Source: Rhodoferax sp. (GTDB taxonomy: Bacteria > Pseudomonadota > Gammaproteobacteria > Burkholderiales > Burkholderiaceae_C). Taken from it: 16,706 bases of DNA. Shown here one piece after another: positions 1 through 7,117 of this stretch; position 1 is the stretch's first letter, and the number at the start of each line of letters is the position of its first letter. A model generated the notes under the pieces. The model saw only the letters and a program-made list of their open reading frames with translations, was not told where the DNA came from and searched no databases. The stretch covers positions 1-16,706 of the forward strand of contig JADGRK010000013.1 in the NCBI GenBank assembly GCA_017880985.1, in the 5' to 3' direction. The position numbers and the translations under genes are program-made.

Positions 1-1122
1 CAGGCGCCTGGCTCACCACAGGTGGTTTCTTTTTCATCAGCCGATCAGCGCTTGGCTGAGTCGCTGGCCTCGCAGGCGGCCATCGCTTTGACTAACCGGT
101 TGTTGATGAAGCAGCTTGAAGAGTTGTTTGAGGCGTTCATCAGCCTGATCAATCTGGCGATCGATGAAAAATCGCCCTACACCGGTGGCCATTGCCAGCG
201 CGTACCAGCCCTCACCATGCTGCTGGCCGACGCCGTATCCGACACCACTGAGGGACCGCTGGCAACGTTCACCATGGATGAGCACGACCGCTATGAGCTC
301 AAGATCGCAGGCTTGCTGCACGATTGCGGCAAGGTCACGACCCCGGTTCATGTGGTGGATAAAGCCACCAAGCTGCAAACCTTGTTTGATCGTGTTGATC
401 TGATCGACACCCGCTTTGAGGTCTTGAAGCGCGATGCGGAAATCGACGCTTTGCGTCAGCAACTGGCGCTGCGCCCATGTGTCAATTCGCGGGCCGAGGC
501 CGGTGTCATGGCAACTTGTCAGGCTGAAATTGAATCGTTGGACCGGGACCGGGATTTTCTCCGCGCTGCGAATGTTGGCCGTGAGAGCATGCGTGAAAGC
601 GATCTGGATCGCGTGCGCGAGATCGGCAGCGGGCGGACCTGGCGTAATGTGGATGGCGTTCAAACTGAATTTCTCACGTCCGATGAGCTTGAAAACCTGA
701 GCATTCGGTCGGGTACGCTAACGCAGGCTGAACGAGACGTCATTGATTACCATATTGTCGCCACCATCAAAATGCTGGGGCAGTTGCCCTGGCCCAAGCA
801 TCTCAAAAACGTGCCCGAGTACGCCGGCGGGCATCACGAGCGAATGGACGGCAAGGGCTATCCCAAAGGACTGACACACGACCAAATGTCGGTTCAGGCC
901 AGGGTGATGGGTATTGCAGACATTTTTGAAGCCCTGACGGCGGCCGATCGGCCCTACAAGTCCGGGATGAAGCTGTCGCAGGCGATGGGCATCATGAAAC
1001 GACTCAAGGTCGACGGCCATATTGATCCGGATTTGTTTGATATTTTTCTGAAAAAAAGTGTTTATCTGCGCTACGCCGAGCAGTTTTTGAACCCGTGGCA
1101 GATTGACGAGGTTACACCTTAG
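1..1122 (+). CDS. HD-GYP domain phosphodiesterase-type signalling protein, 5' truncated
   Basis: The reading frame is open from the first base, so the gene starts left of the window; 373 residues are visible. The first ~30 residues, ending LASQAAIALTNRLL, look like the last helix of a GAF sensor domain. A complete HD-GYP domain follows, with GLLHDCGKV at about residues 104-112 and HHERMDGKGYP at about 278-288, then ADIFEALTAADRPYK. HD-GYP proteins usually hydrolyse cyclic di-GMP, and all metal-binding signature residues seen here are intact. About 170 residues separate the HD and HHE motifs, against roughly 60 in compact HD-GYP domains; the extra part is charged and probably coiled-coil (from about DKATKLQTLFDR to VREIGSGR). 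The gene converges on the permease gene, with 42 bp between them and no convincing terminator. The family call is secure. The signal sensed and the true N-terminus cannot be seen. Confidence 0.9.
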   Translation, partial: QAPGSPQVVSFSSADQRLAESLASQAAIALTNRLLMKQLEELFEAFISLINLAIDEKSPYTGGHCQRVPALTMLLADAVSDTTEGPLATFTMDEHDRYELKIAGLLHDCGKVTTPVHVVDKATKLQTLFDRVDLIDTRFEVLKRDAEIDALRQQLALRPCVNSRAEAGVMATCQAEIESLDRDRDFLRAANVGRESMRESDLDRVREIGSGRTWRNVDGVQTEFLTSDELENLSIRSGTLTQAERDVIDYHIVATIKMLGQLPWPKHLKNVPEYAGGHHERMDGKGYPKGLTHDQMSVQARVMGIADIFEALTAADRPYKSGMKLSQAMGIMKRLKVDGHIDPDLFDIFLKKSVYLRYAEQFLNPWQIDEVTP

Positions 1123-1164
1123 CCACCGCATGCCCAGGCTGGCGCGGGGAGGTGGCAGTTCCTG

Positions 1165-2076
1165 TCACAACGCCTGTAGCACTCCCAATGCAAACGGTAA
1201 ACTCAGCAGTGCCAGCACGGTAGAAAGCGTCACCAGCCCGGCCACGTAGGCACCGTCATAACCCATGCGTGTCGCGAGAACGTAGCAGCTCGAAGCCGTC
1301 GGCAACGCCGAAAAGGCCAGCAGGATGGTGCTTTGAAGCGGGTTAAGACGAAACAGGTGGGAGAACGCCAGTGCCAGCAGCGGCAGCAGGAAATGACGGA
1401 TCGCCAGCACCGCCAGTGCCAGCGTTTTGGCTCGACCAAGCGCACCGAACTGCATTCCGGCACCGGCCGCCATCAGACCCAGTGCCAACGATGCCGACCC
1501 AATGCGGCTGACTGTGGGCTCCAGCCACAACGGCAGGGTCAGCCCCAGCAAGTTTGCAGCCAGACCAGACCCGGTGCCAATAATTAAGGGGTTGCGCACC
1601 AGCTCTCGCAGGAAACCGCGTTCGGCATGGCGCGCCATCGGCCACACGGCGCCGACGTTAAGCAGCGGTACGCACACGCCAATGAGTACCGCAATCAACT
1701 GCAAGCCTGGCGGGCCCGCCAACCGATCTGCCAGGGCCAACCCAACAAATGAATTGAAACGAAAAGCCACCTGGGCGCTGGCCGCGTGTTCGCGCTTTGG
1801 AATGTATCGCCTCAACCACGGCAGATAGGGTAATGAATAGGCCAACGCAATCCCGCTGATTGCCAGTGCACAGCCAGCACCTATCAAACTGGAAGCTGAG
1901 CCTATGTCCAGCGGGCTTTTGATGATGGAGTGAAACAGCAAGACCGGGAAGAACAGGAAATACACCAGGGTCTCAACTTGCTCCCACACCGGGCGCTTGA
2001 GAGCGGTAAAGCGGCACACCAGGTAGCCGCACAGAATCAATGAAAAATCGGGAAATAAAAGCTGTGGGTAATTCAC
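1165..2076 (-). CDS. AEC-family (auxin efflux carrier-type) permease
   Basis: A 303-residue, very hydrophobic protein with about ten predicted membrane segments in two blocks of five, separated by a short polar stretch around RHAERGFLRELVRNP. This layout and length are typical of the AEC/MdcF family of inner-membrane carriers, which in bacteria move small organic acids such as malonate or malate. The N-terminal half carries the family-like FFPVLLFHSIIKSP, and the C-terminal half has FSALPTASSCYVLATRMGYD, close to the conserved PTAxxxYxLA segment. The start is a GTG at 2074-2076 and I see no strong ribosome binding site before it, so the start is less certain than the rest. The gene is divergent from xerD and convergent with the HD-GYP gene. 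The substrate cannot be predicted from sequence. Confidence 0.85.
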   Translation of the reverse strand: MNYPQLLFPDFSLILCGYLVCRFTALKRPVWEQVETLVYFLFFPVLLFHSIIKSPLDIGSASSLIGAGCALAISGIALAYSLPYLPWLRRYIPKREHAASAQVAFRFNSFVGLALADRLAGPPGLQLIAVLIGVCVPLLNVGAVWPMARHAERGFLRELVRNPLIIGTGSGLAANLLGLTLPLWLEPTVSRIGSASLALGLMAAGAGMQFGALGRAKTLALAVLAIRHFLLPLLALAFSHLFRLNPLQSTILLAFSALPTASSCYVLATRMGYDGAYVAGLVTLSTVLALLSLPFALGVLQAL

Positions 2077-2212
2077 CGGGTGAGGATAGCAGTGAAATGC
2101 GCCAGAGCCGCGTTGCGGGCCAATTCGGGCGCACCACAGGTCATTTGTGCAGCGGCAGTTAATAATGGCATCCGGTTTTTACTTCATCGGGTACTTGAAG
2201 CGTCAAATCATC

Positions 2213-3133
2213 ATGCAAGGTCATAAAGTTGCACTGCCGGCAGACTCATCCATCGATGCGTTCATTGATGCGCTATGGCTTGAAGAGGGGCTATCAAAAA
2301 ACACGCTGACTGCCTATCGACGCGATCTGACGCTTTATGACACTTGGCTCCGTGGTCACGGGCGCGAGTTGACGGCCACGGTTGAAAATGACCTGAATGC
2401 TTATTTCTCGGCCAGACATGGTGCGACCAAGGCCACGACGGCGAATCGAAGACTGACTGTGTTCAAGCGTTATTTCCGGTGGGCATTACGTGAGCACGTT
2501 CTGAGCGCTGACCCAACGCTCAAGTTGCAGGCGGCCAAGCAGGCGTTGCGGGTGCCCAAGACCCTGACTGAGCCCCAGGTGGAGGCGTTGCTCTGCGCAC
2601 CAGACACTCAGGTTGCGCTCGGTGTGCGCGACCGCACCATGCTGGAGTTGATGTATGCCAGTGGTTTGCGCGTGAGTGAATTGGTCACGCTCAAGGTGTT
2701 TAACGTGAGTCAGTCGGAAAACGTGTTGCGGGTTTTTGGCAAAGGCAACAAGGAGCGGCTGGTGCCGTTTGGTGAGGTGGCGAGCCTCTGGATCAGTCGA
2801 TATCTGGCTGGCGCGCGCCAGGAACTGCTACTGGGCAAACAGACGGAAGACTTGTTTGTAACTCATCGAGGCACTAGGCCAGGTACCGCCATGAGCCGCG
2901 TGATGTTCTGGATGATTGTCAGGAAATATGCGCGCAGTGCGGGTATCACAGCGCCGCTGTCACCGCACACTTTGCGCCATGCTTTTGCAACCCATTTGCT
3001 CAATCATGGTGCTGATCTGCGCGCGGTCCAGATGCTGCTCGGACATGTGGATATTTCAACCACAACCATTTACACCCATGTGGCGCGCGAACGACTTAAA
3101 GTTTTGCATGCCCAGCACCATCCGCGAGGGTAG
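2213..3133 (+). CDS. xerD: Site-specific tyrosine recombinase XerD
   Basis: XerD works with XerC at the dif site to resolve chromosome dimers at division. From the ATG at 2213 the protein is 306 residues, close to the usual ~300. The N-terminal SAM-like DNA-binding domain (about 12-95, containing LSKNTLTAYRRDL) is followed by the catalytic domain with all expected residues: R153 in SGLRVSEL, K177 in GKGNKER, H252 and R255 in PHTLRHAFATH, H278 in LLGH, and the nucleophile Y287 in TIYTHV. In-frame upstream starts exist (GTG 2147, ATG 2165) and would add 22 or 16 residues not expected in the family. GAAG at 2197-2200 is only a weak ribosome binding site for 2213. No phage or integron genes are nearby, so a housekeeping Xer role fits better than a mobile integrase. 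It is followed in tandem by a carbonic-anhydrase-like gene and hslO. Confidence 0.93.
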   Translation: MQGHKVALPADSSIDAFIDALWLEEGLSKNTLTAYRRDLTLYDTWLRGHGRELTATVENDLNAYFSARHGATKATTANRRLTVFKRYFRWALREHVLSADPTLKLQAAKQALRVPKTLTEPQVEALLCAPDTQVALGVRDRTMLELMYASGLRVSELVTLKVFNVSQSENVLRVFGKGNKERLVPFGEVASLWISRYLAGARQELLLGKQTEDLFVTHRGTRPGTAMSRVMFWMIVRKYARSAGITAPLSPHTLRHAFATHLLNHGADLRAVQMLLGHVDISTTTIYTHVARERLKVLHAQHHPRG

Positions 3134-3183
3134 GGCGGTCTTCCTACTTACAATTCCACGCAACGTGAAGAACTGGAATCAGC

Positions 3184-3708
3184 ATGGCGATTTATGAGAT
3201 TGAGGGTATCGTTCCGCGAGTTTCCGACTCGGCCTGGGTCGCTGACAGCGCGCAGGTCATGGGCAGTGTCGAGTTGAACGATGAAGTCAGCGTCTGGTTC
3301 GGTGTGGTCATTCGGGGCGATACCGAAACCATCCAGATTGGCCGCCGCACCAATATTCAGGATTTGAGTGTCTTGCACGCTGATGCGGGAATGCCGCTGA
3401 CGGTGGGTGAAGGCGTAACGGTCGGACATAAGGTCATGTTGCATGGTTGCACCATCGGGGACGGTTCCCTGATTGGTATTGGTGCCGTTGTTCTCAATGG
3501 CGCCAGAATTGGCAAGCATTGTCTGGTCGGCGCAGGCTCTTTGGTGACCGAAGGTAAAGAATTTCCTGATGGTTCGATGATCCTCGGCAGTCCTGCCATG
3601 GCCGTTCGTTCGCTGACTGCGGAGCAATTGGCGAGCTTGCAGGAAATCGCCCAACAATATGTGGACAATGCGCGCCGCTTTCGCTTCGGTTTGAGCAAGA
3701 TTGCCTGA
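3184..3708 (+). CDS. Gamma-carbonic-anhydrase-like hexapeptide-repeat protein (YrdA/PaaY type)
   Basis: A 174-residue left-handed beta-helix protein made of hexapeptide repeats (for example VWFGVVIRGD, IGRRTNIQD, IGDGSLIGIGAVVLNGARIGKHCLVGAGSLV), ending in an alpha-helical tail (TAEQLASLQEIAQQYVDNARRF). Three histidines lie where gamma-class carbonic anhydrases bind zinc: H65 in SVLHAD, and H82 and H87 in VGHKVMLHGC. Such proteins form trimers with metal sites between subunits. Family members include true carbonic anhydrases, thioesterases (PaaY) and proteins of unknown role (YrdA), so the reaction cannot be fixed from sequence. The ATG start has GGAA about 7 bases upstream. The gene sits 50 bp after xerD and 44 bp before hslO on the same strand, so the three may be co-transcribed. 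Confidence 0.9.
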   Translation: MAIYEIEGIVPRVSDSAWVADSAQVMGSVELNDEVSVWFGVVIRGDTETIQIGRRTNIQDLSVLHADAGMPLTVGEGVTVGHKVMLHGCTIGDGSLIGIGAVVLNGARIGKHCLVGAGSLVTEGKEFPDGSMILGSPAMAVRSLTAEQLASLQEIAQQYVDNARRFRFGLSKIA

Positions 3709-3752
3709 AGATGCGCAATTGTTGAGGTCATCAATCTGAATGGAAGAAGTGT

Positions 3753-4742
3753 GTGTCTGAACTTCACAAGTTTTTGTTTGAGGGTTTGCCAGTGCGTGGC
3801 GCACTGGTGCGACTAACCGATGCGTGGACTGAAATTTTGCGTCGACGTTCCTCTGGCAGCCCGGACGGCGCTTACCCGCTGCCGGTAAAAAACATGCTGG
3901 GGGAAATGGTGGCTGCGGCGACCTTGATGCAATCGAGCATCAAGTTCAATGGTTCGCTGATATTGCAGATCTTTGGTGACGGCCCGGTCAAGCTGGCTGT
4001 GGCCGAGGTGCAAGCTGATTTGGGTTTGCGCGCCACGGCTACCGTCATTGGAGAAGTCACAGCGGGTGCCAGTCTGAGCACGCTCGTTAACGTGCACAAC
4101 CAGGGTAAGTGTGCTATCACGCTGGACCCCAAGACCAGATTCCCAGGGCAGCAACCCTATCAGGGCGTTGTCCCCTTGTTTGATGATCGGCGTGAGAAGC
4201 TTGAAAAATTAAGTGAAGTACTTGAGCATTACATGCTGCAAAGCGAGCAGCTTGACACGACGCTGGTGCTGGCGGCCGACGATAAAGTAGCAGCCGGGCT
4301 ATTGATCCAGCGCTTGCCGTTGCAGGGCACGGGCAATCTGGCCGGTCGCCTGGTGAGCCAAGCCAATGAAGATGAAATTGGCCTCAACGAACACTACAAC
4401 CGCATTGCCATGCTCGCGTCGAGCTTGAAGCGCGAAGAACTTCTGACGCTGGATGTGGAGACAATTCTCCGGCGTCTGTTTTGGGAAGAGACCTTGATAC
4501 GCTTTGAACCCATGGCGGGTGACACCGCGCCACGTTTCGCGTGCACCTGTAGTCGCGAGCGTGTAAGCAACATGATTCTGGGGTTGGGCCTTGAGGAGGC
4601 GCAAAGCATCGTCGCCGAGCGCGGCGACATTGAGGTGGGATGTGACTTTTGCGGCGCACATTACCGGTTTGATCCAGTTGATGTGGCCCAAATTTTTAGG
4701 GTGGCAGGCGATCTGCCGCCATCAAGCACCGCAGTTCAGTAG
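3753..4742 (+). CDS. hslO: Redox-regulated chaperone Hsp33
   Basis: Hsp33 is a cytoplasmic holdase that is inactive when reduced and zinc-bound. Under oxidative stress it forms two disulfides, dimerises and protects unfolding proteins. The C-terminal redox switch is complete: C264-T-C266, then 30 residues, then C297-D-F-C300, which fits the family pattern of C-x-C, x27-32, C-x-x-C. The N-terminal substrate-binding core (about 1-250) contains LRATATVIGEV and GNLAGRLVSQ-like family segments. At 329 residues it is slightly longer than the E. coli protein, mostly because of a short polar tail. The GTG start at 3753 is preceded by GGAAG at 3742-3746 with good spacing. The gene lies downstream of the carbonic-anhydrase-like gene and converges on the Bax-inhibitor-type gene 44 bp away, with no clear terminator. 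Confidence 0.95.
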   Translation: MSELHKFLFEGLPVRGALVRLTDAWTEILRRRSSGSPDGAYPLPVKNMLGEMVAAATLMQSSIKFNGSLILQIFGDGPVKLAVAEVQADLGLRATATVIGEVTAGASLSTLVNVHNQGKCAITLDPKTRFPGQQPYQGVVPLFDDRREKLEKLSEVLEHYMLQSEQLDTTLVLAADDKVAAGLLIQRLPLQGTGNLAGRLVSQANEDEIGLNEHYNRIAMLASSLKREELLTLDVETILRRLFWEETLIRFEPMAGDTAPRFACTCSRERVSNMILGLGLEEAQSIVAERGDIEVGCDFCGAHYRFDPVDVAQIFRVAGDLPPSSTAVQ

Positions 4743-4786
4743 GATGAAAACAGCATTCAGATCATTTGTAGCGGGTGCGAAACAAT

Positions 4787-5482
4787 TTAGTCGCGTTCGC
4801 CGCCGAAGATGCCCAACAAAGCCAGCAGGGCCTGGAACACGTTGATGATGTCCAGGTACAAGGCCAACGTGGCACTGATGTAGTTGGTTTCGCCACCATC
4901 CACGATTTGCTTCAGGTCATACAGCATATAGGCACTGAAAATACCGATCACTGCCACCGAGATCGCCATCATGCCCGCCGTTGATCCAACGAATACATTG
5001 ATGATGCCGCCAATCATCACCGCCATGGCGCCCACAAACAGCCACTTGCCCATACCGGAGAGGTCGCGCTTGATGACGCTGGACAGACTGGCCATCACAA
5101 AAAATACGCCGGCCGTGCCACCAAAGGCGGTCATGATCAGTTCGGGGCCATTTTTGAAACCCAATACCATGGCAATCATGCGCGACAGCATCAAGCCCAT
5201 GAAGAAGGTGAATCCCAGCAGCACCGGCACGCCTGCGGCTGAATTCTTGGTTTTTTCGATGGCATAGATGAAACCAAAGGCACCACCCAAGAACACCATC
5301 AGCCCCAAGCCGCCGCTCAAAGCCTGGGTGATGCCGGTGGCCACACCAAGCCATGCGCCCAATACGGTCGGCACCAAGCTCAACGCCAGTAACCAATAGG
5401 TGTTGCGCAAGACCCTGTTGCGTTGCTCGGTCGAGGCAACATAGCCGTAGCCGCGATCAATGGATTGAACGTTGTCAGTCAT
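4787..5482 (-). CDS. Bax inhibitor-1/YccA-family inner-membrane protein
   Basis: A 231-residue polytopic protein with seven predicted membrane helices and almost no soluble part, starting MTDNVQSIDRGYGYVAS. The polar N-terminus, the helix-rich body (FGFIYAIEKTKNSAAGVPVLLGFTFFMGLMLS) and the acidic segment SAYMLYDLKQIVDGGETNYISATLALYLDIIN are typical of the BI-1 family, where the paired aspartates of the last two helices form a pH-sensitive site in structurally studied homologues. In bacteria the family is tied to membrane-protein quality control through FtsH (YccA) or to calcium leak (YetJ). The ATG at 5480-5482 is chosen because AAGGAG lies 9 bases upstream of it; an in-frame TTG at 5500 would place that ribosome binding site inside the gene. 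It is monocistronic and converges on hslO. Confidence 0.93.
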   Translation of the reverse strand: MTDNVQSIDRGYGYVASTEQRNRVLRNTYWLLALSLVPTVLGAWLGVATGITQALSGGLGLMVFLGGAFGFIYAIEKTKNSAAGVPVLLGFTFFMGLMLSRMIAMVLGFKNGPELIMTAFGGTAGVFFVMASLSSVIKRDLSGMGKWLFVGAMAVMIGGIINVFVGSTAGMMAISVAVIGIFSAYMLYDLKQIVDGGETNYISATLALYLDIINVFQALLALLGIFGGERD

Positions 5483-5501
5483 GATTTCAAACTCCTTCAA
5501 T

Positions 5502-5516
5502 GTGAGAGTGTCTCAC
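5502..5516. promoter_or_regulatory. Short perfect inverted repeat upstream of the BI-1 gene
   Basis: GTGAGA-GTG-TCTCAC is a perfect 6-bp dyad with a 3-base centre, 4 bp before the AAGGAG ribosome binding site of the BI-1-family gene. It could be a protein-binding operator or a small hairpin in the leader RNA. No known operator consensus is recognised, and a 6-bp dyad can occur by chance. Confidence 0.3.
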
Positions 5517-5669
5517 GTGGGGTGAATTTTAGGGCGAATCAAGGGCTCTCGGGGAAATCATTCAAATTGAACTTCTACTTTTTGTAAAGTTACTTATACC
5601 CAGATGGTCTGGAAACCAGTGATCACCAGCCGTTATGCTTCAGGATTCTTTTCAACCCAAGGTCACCTC

Positions 5670-6077
5670 ATGAAAAACAAGCCCATTCTTGAACTGTCGG
5701 ACATCAAAATGATTGCGGCGGCGGCCGAAGCCGAGGCCATGAAAAACAACTGGGCAGTGACCATTGCTGTTGTGGACGATGGCGGGCATCTGCTGTGGTT
5801 GCAGCGACTCGATGGTGCAGCCGCGATATCGGCCCACATCGCGCCCGCCAAGGCCCATACGGCGGCGTTAGGTCGTCGCGAGAGCAAGTTCTACGAAGAG
5901 GTCATCAATGGCGGTCGCAGCTCGTTTTTGAGCGCGCCAGAAATCAAGGGCTTGCTGGAGGGAGGCGTGCCGATCCTGAAGGATGGCGAGTGCCTCGGCG
6001 CGGTGGGTGTCAGCGGCGTCAAGTCGAGCGAAGATGCCCAGATCGCCAGGGCGGGTATTGCCGCGTTGAGGTTTTGA
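5670..6077 (+). CDS. GlcG/HbpS-family heme-binding-like protein
   Basis: A 135-residue single-domain protein with the family pattern: an N-terminal helix (ILELSDIKMIAAAAEAEAMKNNW), then VTIAVVDDGGHLLWLQRLDGA, then a helix with AHIAPAKAHTAALGRRES, then GGVPILKDGECLGAVGVSGVKSSEDAQIARAG. Members include HbpS, an extracellular heme sensor, and GlcG, of unknown role in glycolate operons; related proteins occur in cobalamin and propanediol pathways. No signal peptide is visible in the chosen form, so it is probably cytoplasmic. The start is the ATG at 5670, preceded by AAGG with 7 bases spacing. An upstream in-frame start at 5604 has no such support. The gene stands alone between the BI-1 gene (divergent) and ppsR (convergent, 4 bp apart), so context does not reveal a function. 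The family call is good; heme binding is unproven. Confidence 0.87.
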   Translation: MKNKPILELSDIKMIAAAAEAEAMKNNWAVTIAVVDDGGHLLWLQRLDGAAAISAHIAPAKAHTAALGRRESKFYEEVINGGRSSFLSAPEIKGLLEGGVPILKDGECLGAVGVSGVKSSEDAQIARAGIAALRF

Positions 6078-6081
6078 CAGA

Positions 6082-6903
6082 TTAATAGGCCAGTCGCTCC
6101 GGCCTTATTTCCTGCAGGATGGTGGTTGCGATTTCTTCAATTGATTTCGTTGTGGTTGATAGCCAGCGGATGCCACTGCGGCGCATCATGGCTTCGGCTT
6201 CACTCACCTCCATTCGGCAGTTTTCCAACGACGCGTATTTTGAATTGGGACGGCGTTCCTTGCGGATTTCGCTCAGGCGTTCGGGTTGGATGGTGAGACC
6301 AAACAGCTTGCTTTGATGAGATTTGAGGGCTGGCGGTAATTGCCGACGGTCAAAGTCCTCCGGAATCAACGGGTAATTGGACGCTTTGAGCCCGTATTGC
6401 ATTGCCAGGTAGAGCGAAGTCGGCGTCTTTCCGCTTCGACTGACACCAACCAAAATGACATCAGAGTGCTCAAGGTCAGTGTTGGATTGCCCGTCGTCGT
6501 GGGCCAGCGAGAAATTAATGGCTTCAATACGTGATTGATACTCCCTGCTTTTGCTGGCATCGCTGAATCGCCCAATACGGTGGCTGGATTTGAGATTGAA
6601 TTCGGTCTCGAGCGGGTGTACAAAGGTGCCAAACATGTCCAGCACCATACCCTGGCAACTGTCGGTGATGACTTTGAGCACCTCCATATTCACCAGAGTC
6701 GTAAAAACAATCGATTTATTTCCATCTACATTTCCCGCATGATTGATCTCCCGTACCGCGTGGTGGGCCTTATCGACCGAATCGATAAACGGGAGTCGTA
6801 CGTGTCGGAATTGGTTTTCAAATTGGGCCAGGATGGCGTTGCCAAACGTTTCGGCTGTGATGCCGGTACCGTCCGATACAAAAAATACAGTTCGTTGGGA
6901 CAT
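6082..6903 (-). CDS. ppsR: Phosphoenolpyruvate synthase regulatory protein (kinase/pyrophosphorylase)
   Basis: A 273-residue protein of the DUF299 family. PpsR inactivates PEP synthase by ADP-dependent phosphorylation of a threonine next to the catalytic histidine and reactivates it by Pi-dependent dephosphorylation. The N-terminus RTVFFVSDGTGITAETFGNAILAQF is the family signature. The nucleotide-binding P-loop is GVSRSGKT at 153-160, followed by PTSLYLAMQYG. Length is normal (about 270-280). It is divergent from ppsA, its target, across 214 bp, which strongly supports the assignment. The stop codon lies 4 bp from the stop of the convergent GlcG-like gene, so the two transcripts may overlap in their 3' ends. 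The ribosome binding site is weak. Confidence 0.95.
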   Translation of the reverse strand: MSQRTVFFVSDGTGITAETFGNAILAQFENQFRHVRLPFIDSVDKAHHAVREINHAGNVDGNKSIVFTTLVNMEVLKVITDSCQGMVLDMFGTFVHPLETEFNLKSSHRIGRFSDASKSREYQSRIEAINFSLAHDDGQSNTDLEHSDVILVGVSRSGKTPTSLYLAMQYGLKASNYPLIPEDFDRRQLPPALKSHQSKLFGLTIQPERLSEIRKERRPNSKYASLENCRMEVSEAEAMMRRSGIRWLSTTTKSIEEIATTILQEIRPERLAY

Positions 6904-6944
6904 GGGATGAAAGGATTGGTTTCAGATGTTCTGCCTGGGTGAGC

Positions 6945-6974
6945 TTGATTGTGGGGCTTTTCAGCGCCTACAAT
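6945..6974 (+). promoter_or_regulatory. Candidate sigma-70 promoter for ppsA
   Basis: TTGATT (6945-6950) and TACAAT (6969-6974) are separated by 18 bp and lie in the divergent region upstream of ppsA. Each matches the sigma-70 consensus at four or five of six bases. This would give a leader of about 135 nt before the ATG at 7118. Transcription start is inferred, not shown; the match could be chance in an AT-rich spacer. Confidence 0.4.
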
Positions 6975-7117
6975 AATCATATCTAACTCAATTCTTCCAT
7001 GTACTGCACTGACCTATTTGAACAACGACAAAGTCAAACTGCTGACGTGGGCAAGGCTGGCGCGCCAGAGCGCTCGGGCTTTTGTGTCGATCCGCTTTTA
7101 ACTTCTGGAGCTCTCCC

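Noticed and set aside
1125..1175. Terminator between the HD-GYP gene and the AEC permease gene
   Set aside because: A GCCACC/GGTGGC pairing is possible, but the loop is over 20 bases and no T-tract is present.
2147..3133. xerD as a mobile integrase marking a genomic island
   Set aside because: Length, motif spacing and sequence fit housekeeping XerD, and no tRNA, attachment site, excisionase or phage gene lies nearby.
3148..3804. A 218-codon open frame on the minus strand opposite the carbonic-anhydrase-like gene
   Set aside because: It is a shadow of a well-supported gene, with low-complexity residues and no family resemblance.
7050..7080. GC-rich palindrome TGGCGCGCCA in the ppsA leader
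   Set aside because: Ten bases of self-complementary GC-rich DNA are expected by chance in such a genome, and no flanking structure supports an operator or riboswitch.
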